From assembly GCF_013004595.1 (NCBI RefSeq), contig NZ_JABEMC010000011.1:1-64000 (forward strand): a stretch of DNA of 64,000 nucleotides, written 5' to 3'. The notes below the pieces were generated by a model that was not told where the DNA came from, did not search any database, and worked only from the letters and a program-made list of their open reading frames with translations. The position numbers and the translations under genes are program-made. Of the stretch, positions 8,655-16,720 are shown in pieces; position 1 is the first letter of the stretch, and every line of letters starts with the position of its first letter. Source of the stretch: Brevibacterium luteolum (GTDB taxonomy: Bacteria; Actinomycetota; Actinomycetes; Actinomycetales; Brevibacteriaceae).

Positions 8655-9263
8655 ATGCGGTTCACAGGACGAGGCGTAGTGATGGGTGCGTCGCTAGGCG
8701 CGTTGGTGCTGGTCGCTAGTGGCTGCGCCGGTGCCCAGGAAGAGGAGCCGACTCCCTCGTTTGCTTCGTCCACCGCCGATGCAGAGCCGAGCCCTGAGCT
8801 CACCGAGCCTCCGTACGAGACAGAGTTGAACCTAACGCCGGATGAGAAGAAGGCGGCGGACGAGGCTTACCAGGTGTTGGTTAGCTTCACAGCTGCGTAT
8901 AACACCGTCGCCACTTCGGGGTACGAGAATCAAGACGTTGCCCTTCGATATGCGGGAGGCAGCTTTCGCGAAGCTTATGAAGATGGTTTCGACGAAGCGA
9001 GAAGCAACGGCGAGACAGCAACAGGATCTGTTGTTCATAACTACCATTTACTTAGCGACTTGACCCTTGAAGATGACGGGGGCGGAGAGGCTCTCTTCGA
9101 GTCGTGCGTTGACTACAGCAAGTTTGACCTTTTGGACAGCGAAGGCGAGTCACTTAAGGCAGACGATCTAGAACCCTTCATTGCGGACTACTCTCTGCAA
9201 CGCGAGAACAACAAATGGTTGATCGTTCAGGCTGAACAATCTGGCTACGGGTGCGAGAAATGA
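8655..9263 (+). CDS. Secreted lipoprotein of unknown function
   Basis: 202 residues with a lipoprotein signal peptide (lipobox VASGC near residues 20-24), a Pro/Ser/Glu-rich linker, then a compact domain from about residue 60 beginning LTPDEKKAADEAYQVLVSF. The late region (YSLQRENNKWLIVQAEQSGYGC) resembles the NTF2-like/DUF4878-style strands of envelope lipoproteins, but I do not recognise a family with certainty. GAAGAGGAG lies at the expected distance from ATG 8655. It overlaps the PKD-domain gene by 4 bases (ATGA), so the two are translationally coupled and probably function together at the cell envelope. Confidence 0.8.
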   Translation: MRFTGRGVVMGASLGALVLVASGCAGAQEEEPTPSFASSTADAEPSPELTEPPYETELNLTPDEKKAADEAYQVLVSFTAAYNTVATSGYENQDVALRYAGGSFREAYEDGFDEARSNGETATGSVVHNYHLLSDLTLEDDGGGEALFESCVDYSKFDLLDSEGESLKADDLEPFIADYSLQRENNKWLIVQAEQSGYGCEK

Positions 9264-10132
9264 CGCGCTTTCTTCTGCTTATTCTCGTTTTACTTTTACT
9301 TGCACCAGTAGAGGTCAAAACTCCGTTGTTAGCTGTCTCTGCTGGACCCTGCCAAGGCGAAATTCATAACGACTGGGGAAAGGTGAAATGCAAGAAAACG
9401 AAGAAGCGCGATGGCAAGGATCGTAAGCAACGCAAGAAGGACCGCGACGGTTCGGGCCGGGGCGGCGGCAACCGCAACGGCGACAATTCCGATCGTGATC
9501 GCCGGGACAACAACGCTGATTCCGGGCCTCGGGCCTGCCAGTTGCTTGAGGGCGACCCGGGGAGCCGGGCCAGGCAGTGTGAGCGCCGGCCGCAGCCGTC
9601 GCCGGATCGTGACAGCAACAGCCCGCCTGACACAGACTTCTATGTGGAGCCTCCACCGGATGTGACATGGGAAGACGTCGGGGAGACCTCGATCCCACCG
9701 TCTGACATCTTCGTCATGCCCGAAGGGTGGGGTGTGGTGAACAAGCCTGTAGCCGTATGGGCCGGCAATAACTCCTCGCGGACAGATACGATGGAGCTCG
9801 CCGGATACACCGTCGAGATCAGGGTGACGCCAGCGCAATACAAATGGAACTTCGGTGACGGCAACACAATCACCACGACCTCAGCCGGCCGCAAGCCCAG
9901 ATACGCCCACGACGCCGATATCAGCCATTCCTACACGGAAAGCGGTGACTACACGATCAATCTAACGACCAGTTACGTCGGTCAGTTCCGTGTCGACGGC
10001 GGAGCATGGGAGGACATCCCCGGCACAGCTGAGATCGCATCGAGACCGGTGCCAGTCGAGATCTACCGGTACGTGCGCTACCTCGTCGACGAGGACTGCA
10101 CCAAGAACCCCGACGGCCCCGACTGCCCATGA
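9260..10132 (+). CDS. Secreted PKD-domain protein
   Basis: About 290 residues from ATG 9260 (a GTG at 9251 is an alternative). A leucine-rich signal peptide is followed by a strongly charged, low-complexity stretch (KKTKKRDGKDRKQRKKDRD, then Asn/Gly/Arg-rich) up to about residue 120. The C-terminal half carries a PKD-type immunoglobulin-like fold: YKWNFGDGNTITTT followed by HSYTESGDYTINLTTSY. Cysteines near the C-terminus (DCTKNPDGPDC) could form a disulfide. Likely an exported adhesion or cell-wall-associated protein. ATGA overlap with the upstream lipoprotein gene indicates coupling. Confidence 0.82.
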   Translation: MTRFLLLILVLLLLAPVEVKTPLLAVSAGPCQGEIHNDWGKVKCKKTKKRDGKDRKQRKKDRDGSGRGGGNRNGDNSDRDRRDNNADSGPRACQLLEGDPGSRARQCERRPQPSPDRDSNSPPDTDFYVEPPPDVTWEDVGETSIPPSDIFVMPEGWGVVNKPVAVWAGNNSSRTDTMELAGYTVEIRVTPAQYKWNFGDGNTITTTSAGRKPRYAHDADISHSYTESGDYTINLTTSYVGQFRVDGGAWEDIPGTAEIASRPVPVEIYRYVRYLVDEDCTKNPDGPDCP

Positions 10133-10340
10133 GAACGCCGTCGGTCACCGCCTCCAGCGTCGGTCCGCTGGGCGATCGTCATCGAACCTCAGATGTAAGT
10201 GCCGATGTTGGCGGCACCCCGAGGTGTCAGACGGCACGCCGCAAGGAGTCACGGCAGAAGAACCGGCGCACGCCCCGATCCTCTGATGCCAGCGGGTGGA
10301 CTACCTCGGCGCCGATGTCGAGAACTCCTGCAAACCCTGA

Positions 10341-10937
10341 TCAAGCGCCCGTGCGCCCGCCGAATTGCCCGCCGGACTCATCGCGCAGCCGCGGTGTCAC
10401 CTGCCGGTGCGGGCGGATGCCGGTCTTATCCGCGTAGAAGGCCCGGATCCGATCCATATCGGCGGCGACATCACCGGTCATCTCCAGGGTCGGGCCGAGC
10501 CCGGTCGTGTGCGTCGTCGAATCGACGTAGCCCAGGGTCACCGGCATGCCGGTCTCGCGAGCGATGCGGTAGAACCCAGACTTCCAGTGAGTGTGCCCGC
10601 TGCGAGTGCCGTCCGGGGTGATGACGAGCCCGAAGATCTCCCCAGCGCGGGCAGCCTCGACGACCTCAGCGACAACGCGGCTGGGATTGTCGCGGTCGAC
10701 CGGGATGCCGCCGGTGGCGCGCATGAACGGCCCCCGCCAGGAGCGGAACAGGCTCTTCTTTCCCATCCAGCGCACATCGATGCCCAGCTCCCAGGCGATG
10801 CAGAGCATGAGTATGAAGTCCCAGTTCGAGGTGTGGGGTGCGCCGATGAGGATCGTCGGCTGAGTCGGTGCCGGCTGGGTGCGCAGCGTCCAGCGGCTGA
10901 AGCGCCAGAAGGCGCGGGCGGCGAGTCGTCGGAGCAT
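10341..10937 (-). CDS. PlsC-like 1-acylglycerol-3-phosphate acyltransferase
   Basis: 198 residues. The acyltransferase motif H-x4-D appears as HTSNWD near residue 35, and the second substrate-binding motif as TPDGTRS near 108 (EGTR-type with Asp). These define the PlsC/LPLAT superfamily, which transfers acyl chains to lysophosphatidate or related acceptors on the membrane. The exact acceptor is not predictable. TACGGT lies 6 bases before the ATG, predicting a leaderless mRNA. Upstream is a fragment of an unrelated gene, so it appears monocistronic. Confidence 0.85.
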   Translation of the reverse strand: MLRRLAARAFWRFSRWTLRTQPAPTQPTILIGAPHTSNWDFILMLCIAWELGIDVRWMGKKSLFRSWRGPFMRATGGIPVDRDNPSRVVAEVVEAARAGEIFGLVITPDGTRSGHTHWKSGFYRIARETGMPVTLGYVDSTTHTTGLGPTLEMTGDVAADMDRIRAFYADKTGIRPHRQVTPRLRDESGGQFGGRTGA

Positions 10938-10943
10938 AGCTTA

Positions 10944-10949
10944 ACCGTA
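10944..10949 (-). promoter_or_regulatory. -10 box (TACGGT) for leaderless acyltransferase mRNA
   Basis: Complement of ACCGTA; 6 bases separate it from the ATG at 10937, which would be the transcription start. Confidence 0.45.
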
Positions 10950-11031
10950 GAGCACTCTCGAGCCCCGAAGCGCACCGGTCCATCCGGCGTGCAGCCAGGC
11001 GCGCAACGTCGGTCACCGCTCCCGAGGTGGT

Positions 11032-11190
11032 TCACACGATGCACAACTCGTTGCCTTCGGACTCGTGCATGAGCAGCCAGTGGCCCGCCGGTTCGTGGAA
11101 CTTGCCGGTGAACGCGATATCAGGCTCGACGAGACTCTTGGCATGGACGTGCATCGACTCGACGTCCTTGGCCTCGCTGGAGCTGCGCGA
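11032..11190 (-). pseudogene. C-terminal remnant of a VOC (glyoxalase/bleomycin-resistance) protein
   Basis: A minus-strand frame reads EAKDVESMHVHAKSLV, then HEPAGHWLLMHESEGNELCI and a stop at 11032-11034. The end matches the typical VOC C-terminus (DPEGNEFC-type). The N-terminal half is absent: the region upstream is the 3' end of the HerA-like gene. No start with an RBS is seen. Probably a decayed fragment; the family call rests on about 40 residues. Confidence 0.5.
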
Positions 11191-11210
11191 TTGATCTCGG
11201 CTGTTGCGTC

Positions 11211-12842
11211 TCAGCGCCGACGGCGCCGGCCGGTGCCGAAGATCCCGCGGGCGATCTCGCGGGCAGCGGTGCGGGTGAACTGCCGGAACTCGCGGGAATT
11301 CACCACCTGCTCGAGCATCGTCCGATCCTGTCTGCCGGGCGTCGTCGACCGGCTGCGGCTGGTTCTGCCCGCCCCTGCGGTGTCCGGCAGCGGGATCCGA
11401 GCCTCATCGTGTTCGGCATCCGGCCCGCTGCCTGGCGCCGGCTCCGGGCCCGAGGTGCCCTCCGCCTCGGCGTCGGCAGCACCGGCTTCCAGGCGCTGGG
11501 TGAGGATCTCGCGGGCCGATTCCCGGTCGATGCGCTCACCGTAGGTCGCCTGATGGGCAGAATCGGTTACGAGCTGTTCCATCAGGGCCGGGTCGCTGGG
11601 ACCCATCTTCGAGCGCGGGGCGAAGATCTTCGTCGCAGCGACCGGTGTCGGTGCCCCATCGGGATCCATGACGGTTACGATCGCCTCGCCGGTGCCCAGC
11701 GTGGTGAGCAGCGCACCGAGGTCGACATCAGTCGTCGGGAAGGTCGACACCGTCTCCTTGAGCGCTTTGGCCTCCTTGGGAGTGTGGGCGCGCAGCTGAT
11801 GCTGGATGCGCGAGCCGAGCTGGGCGAGCACCGCCTCGGGAACGTCGGTGGGCTGCTGGGTGACGAAGAAGACGCCCACACCCTTCGAACGGATAAGGCG
11901 CACCGTCTGGGCGACCGAGTCGAGAAACGCCTTCGACGCGTTGGCGAACAGCAGGTGGGCTTCGTCGAAGAAGAACACGAGCGTGGGTTTGTCGGCGTCA
12001 CCCACCTCGGGCAGGGTTTCGAACAGCTCGGCGAGGAGCCACATGAGGAAGGTCGAGAACAGGGCCGGGCGGTTCTGCACGGCCGGCAGCTCGAGCATCG
12101 AGATCGTGCCGGCAGCCCCCTGGGTGCGCAGCAGGTCGGAGATGTCGTATTCGGGTTCGCCGAAGAACGCGTCGGCACCCTGGATCTCCAGGTTCGCGAT
12201 CGCGCGCAGGATCACCCCAGCCGAGGCGGTGGAGACTCCGCCGATGTCCTTCAGGTCCGCCTTGCCCTCCGGGGAGGTGAGGAAGGACAGCACCGCCTTG
12301 AGGTCGGAGAGGTCGAGCAGCGCCAGGCCTGCGGAGTCGGCGTAGTGGAAGATGAGGCCGAGGACGGACTCCTGGGTGTCGTTGAGGCCCAGGACTTTCG
12401 ACAGCAGGAGTGGTCCGAAGGAGCTGACGCTCGCACGCATCGGGATGCCGGTGCCCTCTCCGCCGAGGGAGTAGAAGGTCACCGGGGAGGCCTCGGGCTG
12501 CCAGTCCTGGCCGTTGGCCTGGGTGCGGGCGGTGAGCTTCTCGGACGGCTCACCGGGGCTCGCCATGCCGGACAGGTCGCCTTTGAGATCGGCTGCGAAC
12601 ACGGGAACGCCGGCAGTGGAGAGCGCCTCGGCAAGCACCTGGAGGGTGATCGTCTTGCCGGTGCCTGTGGCACCGGCGATGAGGCCGTGGCGGTTGAACA
12701 TCGCCAGCGGGATGCGCACGCGCACATCAGGGGCGGGGGTGTCGCCGTCAAAGGCGGAGCCGAGGTCGATGGCGGGTTCGTCGAAGGTGTATCCGGCGCG
12801 GATCGCTTCAAGGGCCTGCGTGTCGCTCATGAGGTCATTCAA
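11211..12842 (-). CDS. HerA-like ATPase, DUF853 family
   Basis: 543 residues. Walker A GATGTGKT at residues 57-64 and Walker B near 285 (TLVFFFDEAHLLFANAS), followed by sensor-type segments IRSKGVGVFFVTQQPTDVP and LGSRIQHQLRAHTPKEAKAL, define the DUF853 branch of HerA/FtsK-type ATPases. Such proteins are hexameric translocases or helicases; the actinobacterial role is not established. The last 100 residues are Pro/Ser/Arg-rich and end in a basic tail (GTGRRRRR). Start at ATG 12842 or the in-frame ATG 12830; neither has a strong RBS. It is monocistronic, divergent from the FitAB operon. Confidence 0.88.
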   Translation of the reverse strand: MNDLMSDTQALEAIRAGYTFDEPAIDLGSAFDGDTPAPDVRVRIPLAMFNRHGLIAGATGTGKTITLQVLAEALSTAGVPVFAADLKGDLSGMASPGEPSEKLTARTQANGQDWQPEASPVTFYSLGGEGTGIPMRASVSSFGPLLLSKVLGLNDTQESVLGLIFHYADSAGLALLDLSDLKAVLSFLTSPEGKADLKDIGGVSTASAGVILRAIANLEIQGADAFFGEPEYDISDLLRTQGAAGTISMLELPAVQNRPALFSTFLMWLLAELFETLPEVGDADKPTLVFFFDEAHLLFANASKAFLDSVAQTVRLIRSKGVGVFFVTQQPTDVPEAVLAQLGSRIQHQLRAHTPKEAKALKETVSTFPTTDVDLGALLTTLGTGEAIVTVMDPDGAPTPVAATKIFAPRSKMGPSDPALMEQLVTDSAHQATYGERIDRESAREILTQRLEAGAADAEAEGTSGPEPAPGSGPDAEHDEARIPLPDTAGAGRTSRSRSTTPGRQDRTMLEQVVNSREFRQFTRTAAREIARGIFGTGRRRRR

Positions 12843-12981
12843 GCACAGCAGGCGCGCGCAGCAGCGGCGATCGCTTCAGGGGCCGGTAGGAGCACACCAT
12901 GCGGTTCTCTCTGCGTGGGCCGGGAGTCTGCGTTGGCTCTGGTTCTTGCCTGGTTGACTCTGGTTCTCAGCTGCAGACAGG

Positions 12982-13001
12982 TGATATCATGAGTGATATC
13001 A
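12982..13001 (+). promoter_or_regulatory. FitA operator: two TGATATCA palindromes over the -10 box
   Basis: Two perfect 8-base palindromes TGATATCA at 12982-12989 and 12994-13001 are 12 bases apart centre to centre. TATCAT (12985-12990) is a good -10 box inside the first. GGAGGT at 13005-13010 precedes the antitoxin start. Tandem palindromes over the promoter are what a ribbon-helix-helix antitoxin would bind for autorepression. Confidence 0.6.
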
Positions 13002-13018
13002 AACGGAGGTGATGCGTG

Positions 13019-13252
13019 ATGGCTGCGATAGTGGTGCGAGGACTCGAGGAATCGGTCAAATCCGCCCTGGCTGCGCGGGCGCGGAAGCACGGGCGCTCCA
13101 TGGAAGCTGAAGTGCGCGAGATTCTGACGCAGGCGGCCAGCAGACCGAATATCGGAATGGCACTGATGCAGGCCGCTCGGGAAGCTGGAGGCGTTGATGA
13201 GCTTCCCGTTCCCAGCAGGGACGAGCGCGCACGCTCGGTGGACTTCGCGTGA
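13019..13252 (+). CDS. fitA: FitA-like ribbon-helix-helix antitoxin
   Basis: 77 residues beginning MAAIVVRGLEESVKSALAAR. The segment IVVRGL, ARARKHGRSMEAEVREIL is the RHH/Arc fold of FitA-type antitoxins (FitA_like: hyper-short strand then two helices). The C-terminus (LPVPSRDERARSVDFA) is the toxin-neutralising tail. ATG 13019 is used because GGAGGT is 8 bases away; a GTG one codon earlier is possible. Its stop overlaps the toxin start by 4 bases (GTGA), so the antitoxin is made first. It probably represses its own promoter through the palindromes upstream. Confidence 0.9.
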   Translation: MAAIVVRGLEESVKSALAARARKHGRSMEAEVREILTQAASRPNIGMALMQAAREAGGVDELPVPSRDERARSVDFA

Positions 13253-13668
13253 TCGTCTTAGACACGAACGTCATCTCGGAGCTGTTCCGTCCGCTGCCGA
13301 ACCCGCGTGTGGTGGCGTGGCTCGAATCGCTGTCTGGTGAGGTTGCGATCACTGCGATCACGGCTGCCGAGCTGTTGGTCGGTGTTCGCCGTCTGCCCGG
13401 CGGCAGACGTCAGACGCAGCTTGCACAGAGTGTCGAAGCTGTCCTGGACCAATACCGGCGGCTCAATGCTGTGCTGCCCTTCGACGTCGCCGCTGCATCT
13501 CATTACGCAGAGCTCGTCGCCAATCGTAAAGCTTCGGGATCTCCCATCAGCATGGCTGACGCGGAGATCGCGGCGATCTGCCGCACTCATCTCGCAACGT
13601 GCGCAACGCGCAACGTCAAGGACTTCCAGGGAACTGGTGTCTCCACGATCAATCCGTGGGAAGCCTGA
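13249..13668 (+). CDS. fitB: FitB/VapC-type PIN-domain toxin
   Basis: 139 residues from GTG 13249, beginning MIVLDTNVISELFRP. The PIN-domain acidic residues are visible: Asp5, Glu41 (TAAELLVGVRR), Asp104 (ISMADAEIAA) and Asp125 (RNVKDFQG). PIN toxins of this type are Mg-dependent ribonucleases inhibited by the cognate antitoxin. Coupled by a 4-base overlap to fitA. All catalytic residues are present, so the module looks functional. The RNA target is unknown. Confidence 0.92.
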   Translation: MIVLDTNVISELFRPLPNPRVVAWLESLSGEVAITAITAAELLVGVRRLPGGRRQTQLAQSVEAVLDQYRRLNAVLPFDVAAASHYAELVANRKASGSPISMADAEIAAICRTHLATCATRNVKDFQGTGVSTINPWEA

Positions 13669-13836
13669 ACAGCTCTCTCAGTCGGCGGTGGAAGGCTCGG
13701 CGGCCGTCGTGCCGGATGGGTGCGACGAGATCAGTCTGTCCGGCAGGCTGTCGAGCACTGGGGCATCATGGAGGCAGTCTGAGGGCACATGTGCGCCCGT
13801 CGACGATGACGATCAGGCTGGCGAGGAGACTGTTCT

Positions 13837-14835
13837 GTGGAGGCTGGGACACATGCCCGAGAAGCGGGCCGCATCAGGTCGCCAAGGCGCGTCCTCGTGC
13901 TCCTGAATCCTCTGGCCGCTGACCGGCACCCCGGGTGTGCGACCGCGCTCGCCGCAGCTGCGGCGGACCTTGAGCTGTTCGTTCCGACCGGTGCTGACGC
14001 CCAGCTCCAGTTCAATGCCGCGGCCGAGGCGGTTGAGGCCGGTGTCGATGCGGTGGTCGTTTGCGGCGGTGACGGCACAGTGGCCGCCGGTTTCGCCCTG
14101 ACTGCTGGCACCGGCATCCCGCTGGGCATCGTGCCGGCAGGCACCGGCAATGATTTCGCCCGCGCCGCCCGGATCGAACGCGGCGACCCGGTCGGCAGCC
14201 TGTCCCGGCTGCTCGATGGGCTGCGGGACGGTGCGCTGCGGGACGGTGCGCTGCGCAGCTGCACGGTAGATGCGCTGCACATGACGGTCACGACTCCGGA
14301 CTCAGGCCAGTCGCACGTATGGGTAGCGAACTCCGCCAACATCGGCTTCGACGCGCTCGTCAACGCACGCGCCAACACCTACCGCCGGCTGCCTGTCACC
14401 GGACGCTACCTCGTGGCGCTCCTGCGCGAACTCCCAGCATTCCGCCCGGCACGATTCCGCATCTCGCGCGACGACCAGCCGCCTCAGAATCTGACGGCCA
14501 CGCTCATCTGCGTGCAGAACGGGCCCTGGATCGGCGGCGGCATCCCACTGGCCCCCGCAGCCGACCCCAGGTCCGGGACCGCCGTCATGAGCACAGTCGA
14601 CAGGATTCCCCGCCTCCTGCTGGCAGGCCTCTTCCCGCTCATCTACCTGCGCGCCCACCGACTGTTGGCACCGCTGCGGCAGCATCGGGTCGAACGCGTC
14701 CGGGTCACAGTCCCCAGCAGCGTGCCGGTCTACGCCGACGGCGAGGAGATCCTCCCCAGCAGCCACGACGGGGCCGAAGTGGAGATCGCTGTCATGCCCC
14801 GGGCTGTCCGCCTCATCCAGGGTCTGCCCGACTGA
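13837..14835 (+). CDS. YegS/diacylglycerol-kinase-like lipid kinase
   Basis: 332 residues from GTG 13837 (GAGGAG 9 bases upstream). After a short basic start, RRVLVLLNPLA opens the kinase fold, and GGDGTVAAGFAL plus PAGTGNDFARA give the nucleotide-binding and catalytic motifs of the DagK_cat superfamily. The C-terminal beta domain ends VPVYADGEEI, including the conserved DGE. These enzymes phosphorylate diacylglycerol, sphingoid or related lipids at the membrane. A 15-base in-frame tandem duplication lies near residue 130. DUF488 follows 28 bases later on the same strand. Confidence 0.9.
   Translation: MEAGTHAREAGRIRSPRRVLVLLNPLAADRHPGCATALAAAAADLELFVPTGADAQLQFNAAAEAVEAGVDAVVVCGGDGTVAAGFALTAGTGIPLGIVPAGTGNDFARAARIERGDPVGSLSRLLDGLRDGALRDGALRSCTVDALHMTVTTPDSGQSHVWVANSANIGFDALVNARANTYRRLPVTGRYLVALLRELPAFRPARFRISRDDQPPQNLTATLICVQNGPWIGGGIPLAPAADPRSGTAVMSTVDRIPRLLLAGLFPLIYLRAHRLLAPLRQHRVERVRVTVPSSVPVYADGEEILPSSHDGAEVEIAVMPRAVRLIQGLPD
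14221..14250 (+). repeat. Two tandem 15-base units inside the lipid-kinase gene
   Basis: CTGCGGGACGGTGCG occurs twice in a row (14221-14235 and 14236-14250), encoding LRDGA twice. Length is a multiple of three, so the frame is kept. Confidence 0.85.
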
Positions 14836-14863
14836 CAGCCTCCGTGTGGGGCATCATGGATGT

Positions 14864-15217
14864 ATGAGTGAGATCACCATTGCACGCATCTACGACGACA
14901 ACGAAGGCGGCTACCGCGTGCTGCTCGACCGGCTCTGGCCGCGCGGCATCAGCAAGGAGGACGCGGATCTGGATCTGTGGGCCAAGGACGTCGCCCCGAG
15001 TGATGATCTGCGCACGTGGTTCCACAACGGCGGAGACTACAGCGAATTCTCTAAGCGCTACCGCGCTGAGCTCAAGGACAACGAGGAATTCGACGACTTC
15101 GCCGCCACGCTGGCCGAGCAGAAGAACATCGTGCTGCTGACCGCGTCGAAGGACCCCGAGCACAGCCACCTGAGCGTGATGAAGAAGATCCTCTCCTCAC
15201 GCAGCACGAAGAGCTGA
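14864..15217 (+). CDS. DUF488 family protein (YeaO-like)
   Basis: 117 residues from ATG 14864. LDRLWPRGISKEDADLDLW and WFHNGGDYSEFSKRYRAEL are the signature segments of the short DUF488/YeaO family; the later NIVLLTASKDPEHSH completes it. Function is unknown; a cytosolic protein possibly related to metal or oxidative stress in other bacteria, which the sequence does not show. It follows the lipid kinase closely and may be read through from it. Confidence 0.88.
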   Translation: MSEITIARIYDDNEGGYRVLLDRLWPRGISKEDADLDLWAKDVAPSDDLRTWFHNGGDYSEFSKRYRAELKDNEEFDDFAATLAEQKNIVLLTASKDPEHSHLSVMKKILSSRSTKS

Positions 15218-15277
15218 GCTGCGGCTGCATCGCCGGGGCCGGCCGTCAGGCAGCCGGCAGTCGGGGCAGCACGCAGT

Positions 15278-16720
15278 TCAGGCGAAGAACTCCTGGCTCG
15301 CAACACTCGGGGCATCAGGGCCGATGACGTCGATGAGCACATCGGCATCCCGGTAGGAGGCGTGCCGGGTCCACCCGTCGATGCCGGCCAGCGCCGCATG
15401 GGCGCTTTCAGCGCTCCGGTAGCCACCGGGCACCGGGTGCCGCCAGTGCGCGGCCAGCACCACCCCGCCTGAGCGCAGGCTCGCCGCCGCCGAGGTGAGG
15501 AACCCTGCGAATGACTCGTCGCTGAGGTAGTAGGCCAATTCGCTGAAGACAATGAGGTCGAAGCTGCCGGTCGGCCAGTCCTCGATCCCGGCACAGCGCA
15601 CCTCGACCGAGGCGCCGGCACTGCTGGCGCGCAGCCGCTGCCGGGCGGCATGGACGGCAGCAGGCACGACATCAGCGCAGATGAGCTCCTCACACCGGGC
15701 GGCGAGCTTCTCACTCAGCATCCCGATTGAACAGCCGGGCTCGAAGACCCGGTCGAAGCGCGGCTTGGGCAGCATCGCCATGATGAGCTCAGCGCGCCTG
15801 CGCTCGTACCACCGCTGGCCGACCGACCACGGGTCATCAGCGTGCCGGTAGAGGTCATCGAAGCCGGCCGAGCGGTGGACGAAGACCACCTGCCGCTCCC
15901 GGCACATCCGCTCCCGCACCCTCGCCGGCAGAACGACCGCCTCGGGCCCGGCGGCCGGATCCCGGTCGACGGCGACCCCGTAGTCGAGACTGACCTGGGA
16001 GCGGAAGCAGTCCAGCGCGGCAGGCAGCGACGCCCGTAGCCGCTCGGGCACATCGAGGCGCACCGCAGCTGCCGCGAGCTCATCGGGCACGTCTGCCGGC
16101 GCGGTGTGCTGCCACAGCCACACCGGATATTCGACGACCGGGCAGGTCGGACGGGTCGCAGCGGCGGCGAAGGCGGCCCGGCCAGCCGCGTCGTGATCGG
16201 GGTGGCCGTCGGTGCGCAGGGGAGCAGCGATCCACGTGCCGGTCGGCAGCTCATCGAGGAGTTCAGCCAGCCGCCCGGCAAGCGTCTCCTCATGCTCGGC
16301 AACTGCGCCGTCGGGGATCGACAGCCGGGTGACCGGCGGGACGGGACAGCCGGCGGCATCAGCGAGAACCTGCAGGGCCGCGTCAGTTTCGCCCCGGCGG
16401 ATGGCGGCGAGCTCGGCCGGATCGACGGCCTCCGGCGGGTGTGAGCCCTCGCCGTCGGTGACCGCAGCCAGGCGGACCAGGATACCGGCATCGAGGGCGG
16501 CAGCGAACAGCCCGCCGGCGCCGGCGATCTCATCATCTGGGTGTGGAGCGACGATGAGCAGTCCCGGCAGCGCCTCGGCTCCCGGCCAGGCGGGCAGCGC
16601 GGCGGCGCAGGTGTCGATCTCCGTGCCCGAGGCGGCAGGCACCTGGGCGCCGGAGAAGGTGCGCTCGCCGGCAGACTCAGCGTCGGCTGCGGGACCGGTT
16701 GCGGGGGTGGGCTCAGTCAT
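15278..16720 (-). CDS. Fused PIG-L deacetylase / NodS-like SAM methyltransferase
   Basis: 480 residues from ATG 16718-16720. Residues about 50-270 are a PIG-L (LmbE) zinc deacetylase: APHPDDEIAG at 59-68 and HPDHD at 173-177 carry the zinc ligands and catalytic Asp. Residues about 285-480 are a NodS-type methyltransferase: motif I VFEPGCSIGMLSEKLAARC near 326-343, acidic Asp350 after the second strand, then FDLIVFSELAYYL. The combination suggests removal of an N-acetyl group from a sugar followed by N-methylation. Its start overlaps the end of the acyl-CoA-dehydrogenase-like gene by 8 bases; together with the GT2 gene it forms a tight three-gene operon. Confidence 0.9.
   Translation of the reverse strand: MTEPTPATGPAADAESAGERTFSGAQVPAASGTEIDTCAAALPAWPGAEALPGLLIVAPHPDDEIAGAGGLFAAALDAGILVRLAAVTDGEGSHPPEAVDPAELAAIRRGETDAALQVLADAAGCPVPPVTRLSIPDGAVAEHEETLAGRLAELLDELPTGTWIAAPLRTDGHPDHDAAGRAAFAAAATRPTCPVVEYPVWLWQHTAPADVPDELAAAAVRLDVPERLRASLPAALDCFRSQVSLDYGVAVDRDPAAGPEAVVLPARVRERMCRERQVVFVHRSAGFDDLYRHADDPWSVGQRWYERRRAELIMAMLPKPRFDRVFEPGCSIGMLSEKLAARCEELICADVVPAAVHAARQRLRASSAGASVEVRCAGIEDWPTGSFDLIVFSELAYYLSDESFAGFLTSAAASLRSGGVVLAAHWRHPVPGGYRSAESAHAALAGIDGWTRHASYRDADVLIDVIGPDAPSVASQEFFA

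Noticed and set aside
11409-12992. Long plus-strand frame opposite the HerA-like gene
   Set aside because: HerA-like Walker motifs on the minus strand are clear; the opposite frame is repetitive and unrecognisable.
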